Shown here piece after piece: positions 17,530-25,800 of a stretch of DNA of 46,448 bases. The DNA is taken from assembly GCA_003223135.1 (NCBI GenBank), contig QHXX01000102.1, positions 1 to 46,448 of the forward strand. Direction: 5' to 3'. The notes beneath the pieces are model-generated. The model ran no database searches. It saw only the letters and a program-made list of their open reading frames with translations, and was not told the origin of the DNA. Origin of the DNA: Acidobacteriota bacterium (lineage in GTDB: Bacteria > Acidobacteriota > Polarisedimenticolia > Gp22-AA2). Made by a program: the position numbers and the translations under genes. Positions within the stretch are counted from its first letter, which is position 1; the number at the start of each line of letters is the position of its first letter.

Positions 17530-19742
17530 CGCTCCCCCCTCACCGCTCGGGCCAGTGCGAAGGTGGCCCGCATCGCCGCCTCGATCTCCGGAAGCGTGAT
17601 CACCTCGTTGGGCTCGCCCCGCAGGGCCCGGCCGATCTCCTCCCACTGACGGGCGAATCCCTTGTCCTGCCGCCCCAGGTCGAGCGACCCGCCCGGCCGG
17701 CCGAACACATGGAGGCGGGTGAAATCGTCCAGGACGAGGGCGGCTCCTCCCTTGAAGATCTCCACCCGTTCCTTCGGCAGTTCCGGATCCCCCAGTCCGG
17801 TGTAGGTGAGGACGGCGCGCGATCCGCCGGCGAGCTCCAGGATCGCGGCGAACGAATCGCCGTTGACCACGCGGGATCCGTCAGGCGGCAGCGCCGACGC
17901 CCGCACGGAGAGGAGCGCAGGGGCGCCCGCGAGATGCAGGATCAGATCGAGGAAGTGGCAACACTCCCCGACGATGCGACCGCCTCCCTGCGCCGGATCG
18001 TGCAGCCAGTGTTCGGGTGGCAGAGCGCCGGCGTTCACCCGGTACGTCACGAGGGCCGGCCCCGGCAGCCGCGACAGCACCTCCCGTGCCCGCCGCACGA
18101 TCTCGCTGTACCGGCGGTTGAAGCCGACGGCCAGGAGACGCCGCGCCCGGCGGGCCTCCGAAAGGAGCGGGGCGATTTCGGCCTCTTCGAGACACAACGG
18201 CTTCTCCACCAGGACGTGTTTTCGAGCGCGAAGCGCCTCGAGCGCCTGCGGCGCGTGCAGATGGTGCCGGGTCCCGATGAGCACCAGGTCGACCGAGGCG
18301 TCCTTCACGATCTCCAGCAGGTCGGTCGTGGCGCGCCCAAAACCGAAGCGCCGCGCCGCGTCGCGGGCGTTGAGCGGCGACGCCGTGGCGACGACGCGCA
18401 GTCGGCAGCCGCGCGCGCGCTTCACGATCGGCAGATGGACCGTCTTCACGAAGCTCCCGGCGCCGCAGACGGCGACGCCCACCTCGCGCGCGCCGGCGGG
18501 AAGAGGCTCGAACGCGTCCGGTGCCGTGGCCGCTTTCGACGACCCCGCTCCCGCACCATCCGCAGGGGGCCTGCCGGTGCCGGGGGCCGCTGCGGCGGCG
18601 GCCGCAGGAGCCTCCGACGCCGACGGATAGCGCAGCAGGACGCCGATCGGCCGGTCACCGGTCGATTCATCATCGATCGTCGCGTACGCCGAGGCCGCCT
18701 CCGCGAGCGGGAAGACCCGGTCGATGAGCGGGCGCAGCGCCACCCTGCCGTCGCGCACCAGATCGAGGAAGGCCGCCATGTTGCGATTGAGCGTAAAGCG
18801 GACGTACGGCGCCGGGTAGTCGATCCCTCTCTCCTCGTACGATGGATCGTAGCGCCCGGGCCCGTAGGAAGTGCTGATGAGCAGATCGAGCTCCTTCTCG
18901 TACATGAGCGACCGGTCGAGGTCGAGCCGCACGTCGCCGACGATGACCACCCGCCCCTTCCTGCGGCACAGGCGCATCGCCAGGTTCGCAACCTCCGGCG
19001 CGTTCGATTGGGCGCAGACCAGCACGGTGTCGGCGAGCAGGCCGCGCGTGACGCGCGCCACCTCCTCGCGCGGGTCGCGCGCGGCGAAGTCATAAGCCTC
19101 GAAGCCGAAGCCCCGGCCGCGCGCCGCGCGCCCCGGATCGAGATCGAACCCTAGGACGCGCGCACCTGCGGCGCGCAGGACCTGTGCCGTGAGAGCCCCG
19201 ATGAGCCCCAGGCCGAGGACCACGGCGCACTCGCCGATCTGGATGCCGGAGCGCCGCACGCCCTGGAGCGCAATCGAACCCAGAGTCGTGAAGGCGGCCT
19301 CGTCGAGCGGCACACCCTCCGGCACGACCACGACCAGGTTGCGGGGCACCGAGATCCACTCGGCGTGCGAAGCGCGCCCGGCTCCGGCGCATGCCACGGG
19401 AGCGCCGGGCGGACAATCGAGGACACCGGGCCCGGCCGCCTGCACGATCCCGCTGGCGGCATACCCGGGAGCGACCGCGTGTCCTTCGCCCGCCGCGCGG
19501 ATCCGCTCCCACATCCGTCCGGGCCCCTCGCGGCGCAGCAGATCGATCGCCCGGCCCAGGGTCGAAGGATCGGCGGCGCGCCCCAGAATCGATGCGGCGC
19601 CCTGGGCGTGCAGAACGGCCCTCTCCGTTCCGGCGCTCAGGACCGAGTACGCCGTGCGCACCAGGACCGCTCCCGGCTCGACGGAGGGCGCCGGCACCTC
19701 CTCCAGGATCGCCTTCCCTTCCAAAAGCAGGACCTGCTTCAT
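17526..19742 (-). CDS. Bi-domain oxidoreductase: alcohol-dehydrogenase-like (MDR) plus Gfo/Idh/MocA
   Basis: 738 residues, a natural fusion. Residues 1 to about 370 are an MDR dehydrogenase: PGYAASGIV, then the Rossmann motif VLGLGLIGALTAQVLRAAG and the lid RKGRVVIVGDVRLDL. An Ala/Gly/Pro-rich linker (about 371-415) leads to a Gfo/Idh/MocA domain with VAVCGAGSFVKTVHLP, VLIGTRHHLHAPQA, the active-site-type HVLVEKPLCL and VGFNRRYSE. Start at ATG 19742 overlaps the preceding heparinase stop (ATGA); the huge open frame above it is the antisense-like frame of that gene. Known: this fusion is recurrent in polysaccharide loci next to heparinase II/III proteins. Inferred: oxidation/reduction of a nucleotide sugar; substrate unknown. 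Confidence 0.9.
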   Translation of the reverse strand: MKQVLLLEGKAILEEVPAPSVEPGAVLVRTAYSVLSAGTERAVLHAQGAASILGRAADPSTLGRAIDLLRREGPGRMWERIRAAGEGHAVAPGYAASGIVQAAGPGVLDCPPGAPVACAGAGRASHAEWISVPRNLVVVVPEGVPLDEAAFTTLGSIALQGVRRSGIQIGECAVVLGLGLIGALTAQVLRAAGARVLGFDLDPGRAARGRGFGFEAYDFAARDPREEVARVTRGLLADTVLVCAQSNAPEVANLAMRLCRRKGRVVIVGDVRLDLDRSLMYEKELDLLISTSYGPGRYDPSYEERGIDYPAPYVRFTLNRNMAAFLDLVRDGRVALRPLIDRVFPLAEAASAYATIDDESTGDRPIGVLLRYPSASEAPAAAAAAAPGTGRPPADGAGAGSSKAATAPDAFEPLPAGAREVGVAVCGAGSFVKTVHLPIVKRARGCRLRVVATASPLNARDAARRFGFGRATTDLLEIVKDASVDLVLIGTRHHLHAPQALEALRARKHVLVEKPLCLEEAEIAPLLSEARRARRLLAVGFNRRYSEIVRRAREVLSRLPGPALVTYRVNAGALPPEHWLHDPAQGGGRIVGECCHFLDLILHLAGAPALLSVRASALPPDGSRVVNGDSFAAILELAGGSRAVLTYTGLGDPELPKERVEIFKGGAALVLDDFTRLHVFGRPGGSLDLGRQDKGFARQWEEIGRALRGEPNEVITLPEIEAAMRATFALARAVRGER

Positions 19743-21805
19743 GACGTCTCCGCCGCGCGCACCCCGTCCTGCCTGCGCGCCTTGAGGGCGAAGCGCCCGA
19801 CGACCGGCAGCTTGCCGGTCCAGTCGTAGCGCACCACGGGCGCCCGCTCCACCCGGCCGTACCCGGCCGAGTACAGCCCCTCCTCCAGGAACGAGCGCGT
19901 CCCCTCGGGAAGGATGACCGGCTCGATCTCGAACTCCACCTCGCCCGCACGGAATTGGGCCTTCGGCGCGGCCCCGGAATCCACGGGCCGGAAGGGCGGC
20001 GCCAGGTGGAAGAACCACTCGATCCGATGACGCGCGCGCCCCTCCAGGCGATCTTCGATGAGGAAGCGGCGGGTTCTCTTGTTCAGCAGCACGATGCGGC
20101 GATGCACCACCGGGTCCTCGAGGCGCGTGTAGCCGTGGTGCAGGGCGTCCACGAGATCGAAGCCGGCGCGCGACTCGAAGCGGGCTACACGCGGCCGGTC
20201 CACCCCCGGCAGCGCGAAAGGCGTTCTGGGGATCGGGTTGATTTCCTCGCCGTCGACGCGCACCGTGTTGTGGAAGGCCGTCGACCGGAAACGGTCGCGC
20301 AGGTCGAGGTCGGGCGTGTAGCACCCGGTGCCCGGATCGACGACCAGGTCCCGGCCGCAGGCCTGGATCTCGACCGACAGGGTGTCGTTGTGGGCGTGCG
20401 CCCCCAGACCCTCCAGGCCGACCGACCCGGCGTCCACGAACGCGTACAGATCCTCGTGGCGCAGAACCACGCTGCCAGAAGCGGCGAAATGGCGCCCGGT
20501 GACGGTGACCCGCGGCGCCGCAGAGCACCTCTCGAGCCGCCTGGCGCACTCCTCCCCGAAGAGCCAGAACGCCTCCTCCCATCGCTCCCCTGACAGGACG
20601 AACAGCGCGTCGTCGTCGAAGACACACGCCGCGACCGCCAGCAGGTGCCGGTGGTCGCGCCGGTCCGCGTCGTGCTCGCCCAGGATCTGCAGGCGGCCGT
20701 CGTCGTTGTCGCCGACCTGCGGCGCCAGTCCATCCGGCTTGATATAGTGGGCCGTGTACTCGACCATGCCCCGCACGCGCTGGCGCAGCGCCGGCAGCCG
20801 GAAGCCGGAGCGCTCCAGAACGAGGAGCGAGAAGAGCGCCATCTCGGTCATCAGCCGGTGATAGGACGTGGAGGCTTCGAAGTCCACGCCGTCCGAATAT
20901 GTCTGGCGCTCGCCTTCCCGGGCGATCTCCGTCACGGCCATCCCCTTCCAGACGTCGGCCTCGGGGGCGCCGCGGAACAGGACGCCCAGGAACAGAAGCC
21001 CGACCAGGTCGGCGAAATAGTGGTTGCTCGTGACCGGCCCGCCGTTTTCGAGGTTGGCGGCGACGAAGCGTCCGTGCACGAACAGGGAGCGCAGGAAGGC
21101 GGACGCGAACGGACGGTCCGCCAGGATCTCCGGGCGGAAAAACGCGTAGGCCCACACCCAGTTCACGGCCCGGATGGCGACGTCCATCGTGCAGGTCCAG
21201 TTCACCCCCCGCCCCGGACGGTTCTCCGAGATCCAGTCGAGCACCTGAGCGCGGAACTCTTCGTAGTAGCGGCGGTCGCCCGAGAGCCAGAGCGCCTGGC
21301 CCAGGACCGGCAGGTGCTGGAACCGGGACAGTTCCCAGGGCACCTTCACGTCCGCCCCCTCGCCGAAATCATCCTCGAGCCCTGAACGCAGGTCCTCGAA
21401 GTGCGCCCGTGAATCCCACACGCGACCCGACTTGAAATCGGCGTGCCAGGAAAGCCTCGGCCCCAGGTCCTTCGGTCCCGAGCCGAGAAGATCGAAGCGA
21501 TGCGCGCAGATCGAGTCGGCGCGGGCGAGGATCCGCGACCGCCGCTCCGGATAGCGCTCCCCCAGGAACGCGGCCGCGTAAGGACGTGCCAGATCGCCGA
21601 CCGGCAGCCGATCACGGTCGCGTCCGGCCGCGGACAGGAACTCTTCGAACGTGCCGAACCGGCCGCCCAGATCGCCCAAGAGCGCGTTCTCCGTGGGGAG
21701 GGCCAGGCGAGCCCGGTCCTGGAAGCGGCGCACGGCCCGCCCGAAGTACCGGCGCAGATCGCGCGCCGCCCCGAACGGGACAGAGAAGGCCCGGATCAGC
21801 TCCAT
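19739..21805 (-). CDS. Heparinase II/III-like (alginate lyase family) protein
   Basis: 688 residues. An N-terminal helical toroid domain (GVNWTCTMDVAIRAVNWVWAY, SNHYFADLVGLLFLG, FEASTSYHRLMTEM) precedes a beta-sandwich domain of the heparinase II/III type with GAHAHNDTLSVEI, DLVVDPGTGCYTPD, RSTAFHNTVRVDGEE and IVLLNKRTRRFLIEDRL. These match the Tyr/His-containing catalytic regions of the polysaccharide lyase family. No signal peptide is evident. Known: close relatives occur inside capsule and exopolysaccharide loci beside the bi-domain oxidoreductase. Inferred: trimming or editing of the uronate-containing product. Ten bases after asnB copy 2 and 4-base overlap with the oxidoreductase. Confidence 0.88.
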   Translation of the reverse strand: MELIRAFSVPFGAARDLRRYFGRAVRRFQDRARLALPTENALLGDLGGRFGTFEEFLSAAGRDRDRLPVGDLARPYAAAFLGERYPERRSRILARADSICAHRFDLLGSGPKDLGPRLSWHADFKSGRVWDSRAHFEDLRSGLEDDFGEGADVKVPWELSRFQHLPVLGQALWLSGDRRYYEEFRAQVLDWISENRPGRGVNWTCTMDVAIRAVNWVWAYAFFRPEILADRPFASAFLRSLFVHGRFVAANLENGGPVTSNHYFADLVGLLFLGVLFRGAPEADVWKGMAVTEIAREGERQTYSDGVDFEASTSYHRLMTEMALFSLLVLERSGFRLPALRQRVRGMVEYTAHYIKPDGLAPQVGDNDDGRLQILGEHDADRRDHRHLLAVAACVFDDDALFVLSGERWEEAFWLFGEECARRLERCSAAPRVTVTGRHFAASGSVVLRHEDLYAFVDAGSVGLEGLGAHAHNDTLSVEIQACGRDLVVDPGTGCYTPDLDLRDRFRSTAFHNTVRVDGEEINPIPRTPFALPGVDRPRVARFESRAGFDLVDALHHGYTRLEDPVVHRRIVLLNKRTRRFLIEDRLEGRARHRIEWFFHLAPPFRPVDSGAAPKAQFRAGEVEFEIEPVILPEGTRSFLEEGLYSAGYGRVERAPVVRYDWTGKLPVVGRFALKARRQDGVRAAETS

Positions 21806-21815
21806 GCCACGAGCC

Positions 21816-23759
21816 TCACGCCGCCTCCCGGGCGATCCAGTGGTCGTACCAGCGGCTCAGGTTGTAAAGCGTCCACAGATGCCACGAGTGATCCCGCGAG
21901 GACGCACGATGCGCCAGGAACAGTCGCTCCACATGGTCATAGTCAAGAAGATTTTCCTGCCGCAGCCTCGAGTGCATCACCGCCGAGAAGGCCTCACCGT
22001 AGAGCTCCCCGCGCAGCCACTCCTTGACCGGCGCGCCGAACCCCTGCTTGGGACGGTGGATGATCTCGTCAGGCAGGATCCCGGTCATCGCCTTCTTGAG
22101 CAGGTACTTCGTCCGCCCGCCGCGGATCTTGAGATCAGTCGGCAGACGCATGGTGAACTCGACCAGGGCATGATCCAAAAACGGCACGCGCGCCTCCACC
22201 GACGAGGCCATCGTGATCTTGTCGACCCGCATCAACAGGAGCTCGGCCAGGCGGTTGCGCAGCTCGAGGTAGATCATCCGTTTCCCGAAATCGTCGTCCT
22301 GCAGGCGCCTCGTGGCCTGACGGTCGATCCCGAGCACCACGTCGTGCGAGTTGAGGCCGTCGATCCTGAGTCGCGCGTCCAGTGACAGGGGCCGCCGCTT
22401 CTCCTCCTCGCGCCAGGCGATCGCCCCGCCCCAGAAGAACGTCTCTTCGCGCGCCGCCGAGCGTAAGAGGTCCAGGCGATCGCCGCCGCGATGCAGGAGA
22501 AACGCCAGGCCGCGCGCCCCTTCGTACGCCGCCCGGCGTACCGCCCGCGGCAGCTTCATCAGCCGCCGGAAATAGCGCGCCTGGTTCCGGTAGAAGCGCA
22601 CGTAGTGGTCGTATCCGAAAAACTGCTCGTCGCTGCCCTCCCCGACCTGCACGACGATCGTGCCGGTCTGGCGCGCCAGCCGCGCCACGTAGTGCAGGGG
22701 CACGCAGACCCAGTCGGCGATCGGCTCATCCTGGTGGAAGATGAGATCCGGCATGAAGTCGAGAAGGTCGCGCGAGCCGATCTGCACCTCGTGGTGATCG
22801 GTCGAGAACAGCGCCGCCACCTTGCGGGCGTAGTGGAACTCGTTGTAGGAAGGGTGGTCCTTGAAGCCGACGGAGAACGTGCGCACCGGGCGGTTCATGA
22901 CGCGCGCCATGAGCGCCACGTTGGCCGAGGAGTCGAGACCGCCCGACAGGAAGACGCCGAACGGCACGTCGGCCATCATGCGCTTTTCGATCGCCCGCCC
23001 CAGAAGGTCGCGGACGCGTGCGGCGCTGTACTCTTCGTCCTCGTAACGCGCACCTTCTTCCGGAGGCGCGTCGAGCGGGTCCCAGTAGGTCTCGGCGCGG
23101 ATCGCCCCCTTGCGATCGATGGTCACGCGGGTGGCGGGGGGGATCTTGTGGATCCCCTGGAACAGCGTCCGCGGCGCCGGGGCGGCGATGAACGTCAGGT
23201 AGTGGTAAAAGGCGGCCAGGTCGATGCGCCGCGACACGCGCGGGTGGGCCAGGATCGCCTTGATCTCCGATCCGAACAGGATCGTCCCCGGCAGAACGGC
23301 GTAGTAGAGCGGCTTGATGCCGATCCGGTCGCGCACCAGGAGGAGCTCTCCCTTGCGCGCATCCCACAGACCGATGGCGAACATCCCCTCCAAAAGGCGC
23401 ACGAAATCGGCGCCCTCCTCCTCGTAGAGGTGCACCAGCGTCTCGGTGTCGGTGCGCGACCGGTAGGTGTGCCCTTTCCTCTCGAGGTCGACTCGCAGCC
23501 GCGCGTGGTTGTAGATTTCGCCGTTGAAGGTGATCCAGACGCTCCCGTCCTCGTTCGACATCGGCTGCCGGCCGGCCGGGGAAAGGTCGACGATCGACAG
23601 ACGCCGGTGGCCCAATCCCACGCGGCCATCGGGTGAAATGTAAGTGCCGGCGTCATCGGGGCCGCGGTGCGTCATGGTGTCCCGCATCCGGATGAGAGTG
23701 GTCTCCTCGACCGGACGCTGGTTCGCGCCGAACTCAAAAACCCCGCAGATCCCGCACAC
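21816..23759 (-). CDS. asnB: Glutamine-dependent asparagine synthase-like amidotransferase (copy 2)
   Basis: 647 residues. The start is GTG (23759), since the nucleophile Cys must be residue 2 (VCGICGV); GGAG lies about 10 bases before it. Glutaminase motifs: TMTHRGPDDAGTY, RRLSIVDLSPAGRQPM and FNGEIYNHARL. Synthetase motifs: FLSGGLDSSANVALM, HQDEPIADW and VQVGEGSDEQFFGYDHY. It differs clearly from copy 1 in sequence, so it is not a recent duplicate. It is first in the operon that runs to 8277, with a sigma-70-like promoter just upstream. Inferred: amidates a sugar acid in the glycan product; a free-asparagine role is possible for one of the two copies. Confidence 0.92.
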   Translation of the reverse strand: MCGICGVFEFGANQRPVEETTLIRMRDTMTHRGPDDAGTYISPDGRVGLGHRRLSIVDLSPAGRQPMSNEDGSVWITFNGEIYNHARLRVDLERKGHTYRSRTDTETLVHLYEEEGADFVRLLEGMFAIGLWDARKGELLLVRDRIGIKPLYYAVLPGTILFGSEIKAILAHPRVSRRIDLAAFYHYLTFIAAPAPRTLFQGIHKIPPATRVTIDRKGAIRAETYWDPLDAPPEEGARYEDEEYSAARVRDLLGRAIEKRMMADVPFGVFLSGGLDSSANVALMARVMNRPVRTFSVGFKDHPSYNEFHYARKVAALFSTDHHEVQIGSRDLLDFMPDLIFHQDEPIADWVCVPLHYVARLARQTGTIVVQVGEGSDEQFFGYDHYVRFYRNQARYFRRLMKLPRAVRRAAYEGARGLAFLLHRGGDRLDLLRSAAREETFFWGGAIAWREEEKRRPLSLDARLRIDGLNSHDVVLGIDRQATRRLQDDDFGKRMIYLELRNRLAELLLMRVDKITMASSVEARVPFLDHALVEFTMRLPTDLKIRGGRTKYLLKKAMTGILPDEIIHRPKQGFGAPVKEWLRGELYGEAFSAVMHSRLRQENLLDYDHVERLFLAHRASSRDHSWHLWTLYNLSRWYDHWIAREAA

Positions 23760-23806
23760 CGCCCGACTCCGTCATCTCAAATCGTGTGAACGACTTGCGA
23801 AAGGCC

Positions 23807-23835
23807 AATATAGTCCCCGCCTGAGGGCTTGTCCA
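23807..23835 (-). promoter_or_regulatory. Sigma-70-like promoter of the main glycan operon
   Basis: Minus strand TGGACA (23835-23830), 17-base spacer, TATATT (23812-23807): 5 of 6 matches in each box with ideal spacing. It is in the 103-base gap between the O-antigen ligase-like gene and asnB copy 2, about 47 bases before the GTG start. Confidence 0.6.
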
Positions 23836-23862
23836 CAATTTGACGGAGGCGCGGCAGAACCC

Positions 23863-25800
23863 TCAGGAGGGTTTGGCCGAGGGCCCACTGTCATTCAGAA
23901 CGGCTGCCAGGCGCTCTCTCTCGACCCGGGCATCCATGACGATGTCCCGGGCGTAGCTGCTGTCCGGCACGTACGCGGTCAGGGCCACGAGGGTCGCTTC
24001 GGCCTGCTTCAGGGAGACCCGCGCTTCCGTGCGCCGACCCATGTCCAACAGGATGGACGCCTCGAGAACCCTTGCCCGAAGGAAGCTCGGCTCCAGCACG
24101 AGCGCTCTCTGCAATTCCTGAAGGGCCTCCCCCGGCAGCCCCATATCGTGGAGGTGGCTCGCCAGCTCCAGGCGCGGGCGAGGATCAAGCGGCGCCAGTC
24201 GGACACCCTCCCGGTAAAGCGCGACGGCGCGCTCGCGAGCCTTCGTGTCGTCGAACAGCCGCGCGGCGAAGCGTGCCTCGAGGCGCGCCAGGTGGAGCGG
24301 AAAGCGATAGTCGATCGGCTTCAGACGGCGCGCCTCGAGGAGATCGGTGGCGGCCCGGGCGTATCCCTCGGGGGTGAGCGGCCCGGAGTTGAGGATCGCC
24401 ATGGCCAGATCGTTCCGATAGTCCGGGTGCAGCGGATTGAGGGCGGCTGCCCGCACCATGTGGGGCAGACCGGACGGCCCGAGGTCGAGAGCCATCACCG
24501 CTTCGCGGTGGGCCCAGTAAGGCAGCAGAATGCCGATGGCAAAGAGGTAGACCGCGATCGTCGCGCCGACGAGACGCGCAACGGGCGAGCGTCGCCGGCC
24601 GGCTGAAGACCGCCCGGCTCGGAGGCGACGCATGGCGGCCACGGCCGCGCCCGCAAGGAGCGCCGGGACGATCGTCAGAACGGGGCGGACCTGGAGATCT
24701 TCCACGCACCCCTGCACCAGGAGCGCCAGCACCACCAGGCCGACGCCAAGGAGGACACCGTTCTCATCGGCACGCGCGCGAAGGAGCAGGAGGGTCCCGC
24801 CGAGGAGCGCCGCCAGGATCGACGCCGCGGCCGGCACACCCGCTTCCGCCGCCAGCGTCAGGAAGCCGCTGTGAGCGCCCTGAAAATTGCGGCCGTAGCG
24901 CACCGGCCCGCTATCGACCGGGAAGTTGAACCGCGTCGAGACGTGCGGAAACATTCCGGGGCCGAACCCGAGAAGCGGCCGCTCGGCGATCATCGCGCTG
25001 GTGGCCTTCCAGATGGCCACGCGGGCGTAGCGGTACGGATCGTTGGAGCGCGCGAAACGCGCTCCCAGCACGCCCACGGCACCCAGGGCGCACACCAGAA
25101 GGGCGCCGATCATGATCGTCCTTCCCCGTGGGGAGAAGACGCGGAATCCGCGGACTGCGAAGACCAGGAGGGCCGTGAGGAGGGCGGCGATGGCTCCACG
25201 CGATTCCAGGAGGAAGACTCCCAGGAGATGGAGCGCGGCGACGCCGCCCCACAGCGCACGCGTACGCCGCGTCGCGGAAGGGGCGCAGGCGGAGGTCAGG
25301 GCCAGGAAGAGGCCCACGTTCAAGTAAGCCGCCAGGTGATTCCGGTTGAAGAACGACCGGCCCGCCGCCAAAGCGCCCCCGTGCCCGTAGCGCAGAAGGG
25401 CCAATAGCGCCTGCAGTGACGTCGAAGCGACCACCAGCGCTCGCAGTCGATCGAAGTCCCGGTCGTCCGGGCCGGCGCGGACCGCCGACACGAAGAGGGC
25501 GAACGGAACGACCAGATCCAGCGCTCCGAGCGCCGCGGCCAGGGGGTAGGACGCCCCCAGCGCCGAGACGAGAGCAAGCGAAACGCCGGCGCCCGCGAGA
25601 GCCGCGAAGCGCGCCCAGGGATCCGCCAGGACCGCCATCGACGGAAGAGGAGGCGCCGCCTGTCCGATAAAGACCAGGACGACGCAGAGAAGGGCCAGCG
25701 TGTGCAGGATGAAGAGAGCCAGAGGCTCGCGCCCTCCCTGGCCGAAGGGGGCCAGAAGAACGATCGCGCCTGCGAGCACGAAGGCCAGGCGCCGGCTCAC
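23863..25800 (-). CDS. O-antigen ligase/polymerase-like membrane protein with C-terminal TPRs
   Basis: 645 residues. GTG start at 25800 overlaps the stop of the preceding paralogue (GTGA) with AAGGAGGGG 5 bases before it. About eleven hydrophobic segments occupy residues 1 to about 440. The conserved Wzy_C/WaaL periplasmic loop shows LLGFGPGMFPHVSTRF and AHSGFLTLAAEAGVP, and a further segment NRNHLAAYLNVGL is typical. From about 460 a soluble TPR region follows, e.g. AVALYREGVRLAPLDPRPRLE and ALQELQRALVLEPSFLR. Known: this superfamily transfers or polymerises undecaprenyl-linked glycans in the periplasm; relatives with TPR tails include O-oligosaccharyltransferases. Inferred: polymerase or ligase of this locus. 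Confidence 0.85.
   Translation of the reverse strand: MSRRLAFVLAGAIVLLAPFGQGGREPLALFILHTLALLCVVLVFIGQAAPPLPSMAVLADPWARFAALAGAGVSLALVSALGASYPLAAALGALDLVVPFALFVSAVRAGPDDRDFDRLRALVVASTSLQALLALLRYGHGGALAAGRSFFNRNHLAAYLNVGLFLALTSACAPSATRRTRALWGGVAALHLLGVFLLESRGAIAALLTALLVFAVRGFRVFSPRGRTIMIGALLVCALGAVGVLGARFARSNDPYRYARVAIWKATSAMIAERPLLGFGPGMFPHVSTRFNFPVDSGPVRYGRNFQGAHSGFLTLAAEAGVPAAASILAALLGGTLLLLRARADENGVLLGVGLVVLALLVQGCVEDLQVRPVLTIVPALLAGAAVAAMRRLRAGRSSAGRRRSPVARLVGATIAVYLFAIGILLPYWAHREAVMALDLGPSGLPHMVRAAALNPLHPDYRNDLAMAILNSGPLTPEGYARAATDLLEARRLKPIDYRFPLHLARLEARFAARLFDDTKARERAVALYREGVRLAPLDPRPRLELASHLHDMGLPGEALQELQRALVLEPSFLRARVLEASILLDMGRRTEARVSLKQAEATLVALTAYVPDSSYARDIVMDARVERERLAAVLNDSGPSAKPS

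Noticed and set aside
17530-21155. 1209-codon frame covering the bi-domain oxidoreductase
   Set aside because: The first 470 codons lie inside the heparinase gene in a different frame; the real start is ATG 19742 with a 4-base overlap.
23858-23873. AACCCTC-AG-GAGGGTT repeat at the end of the O-antigen ligase-like gene
   Set aside because: Includes the stop codon, loop too short and no T-tract; not a convincing terminator.
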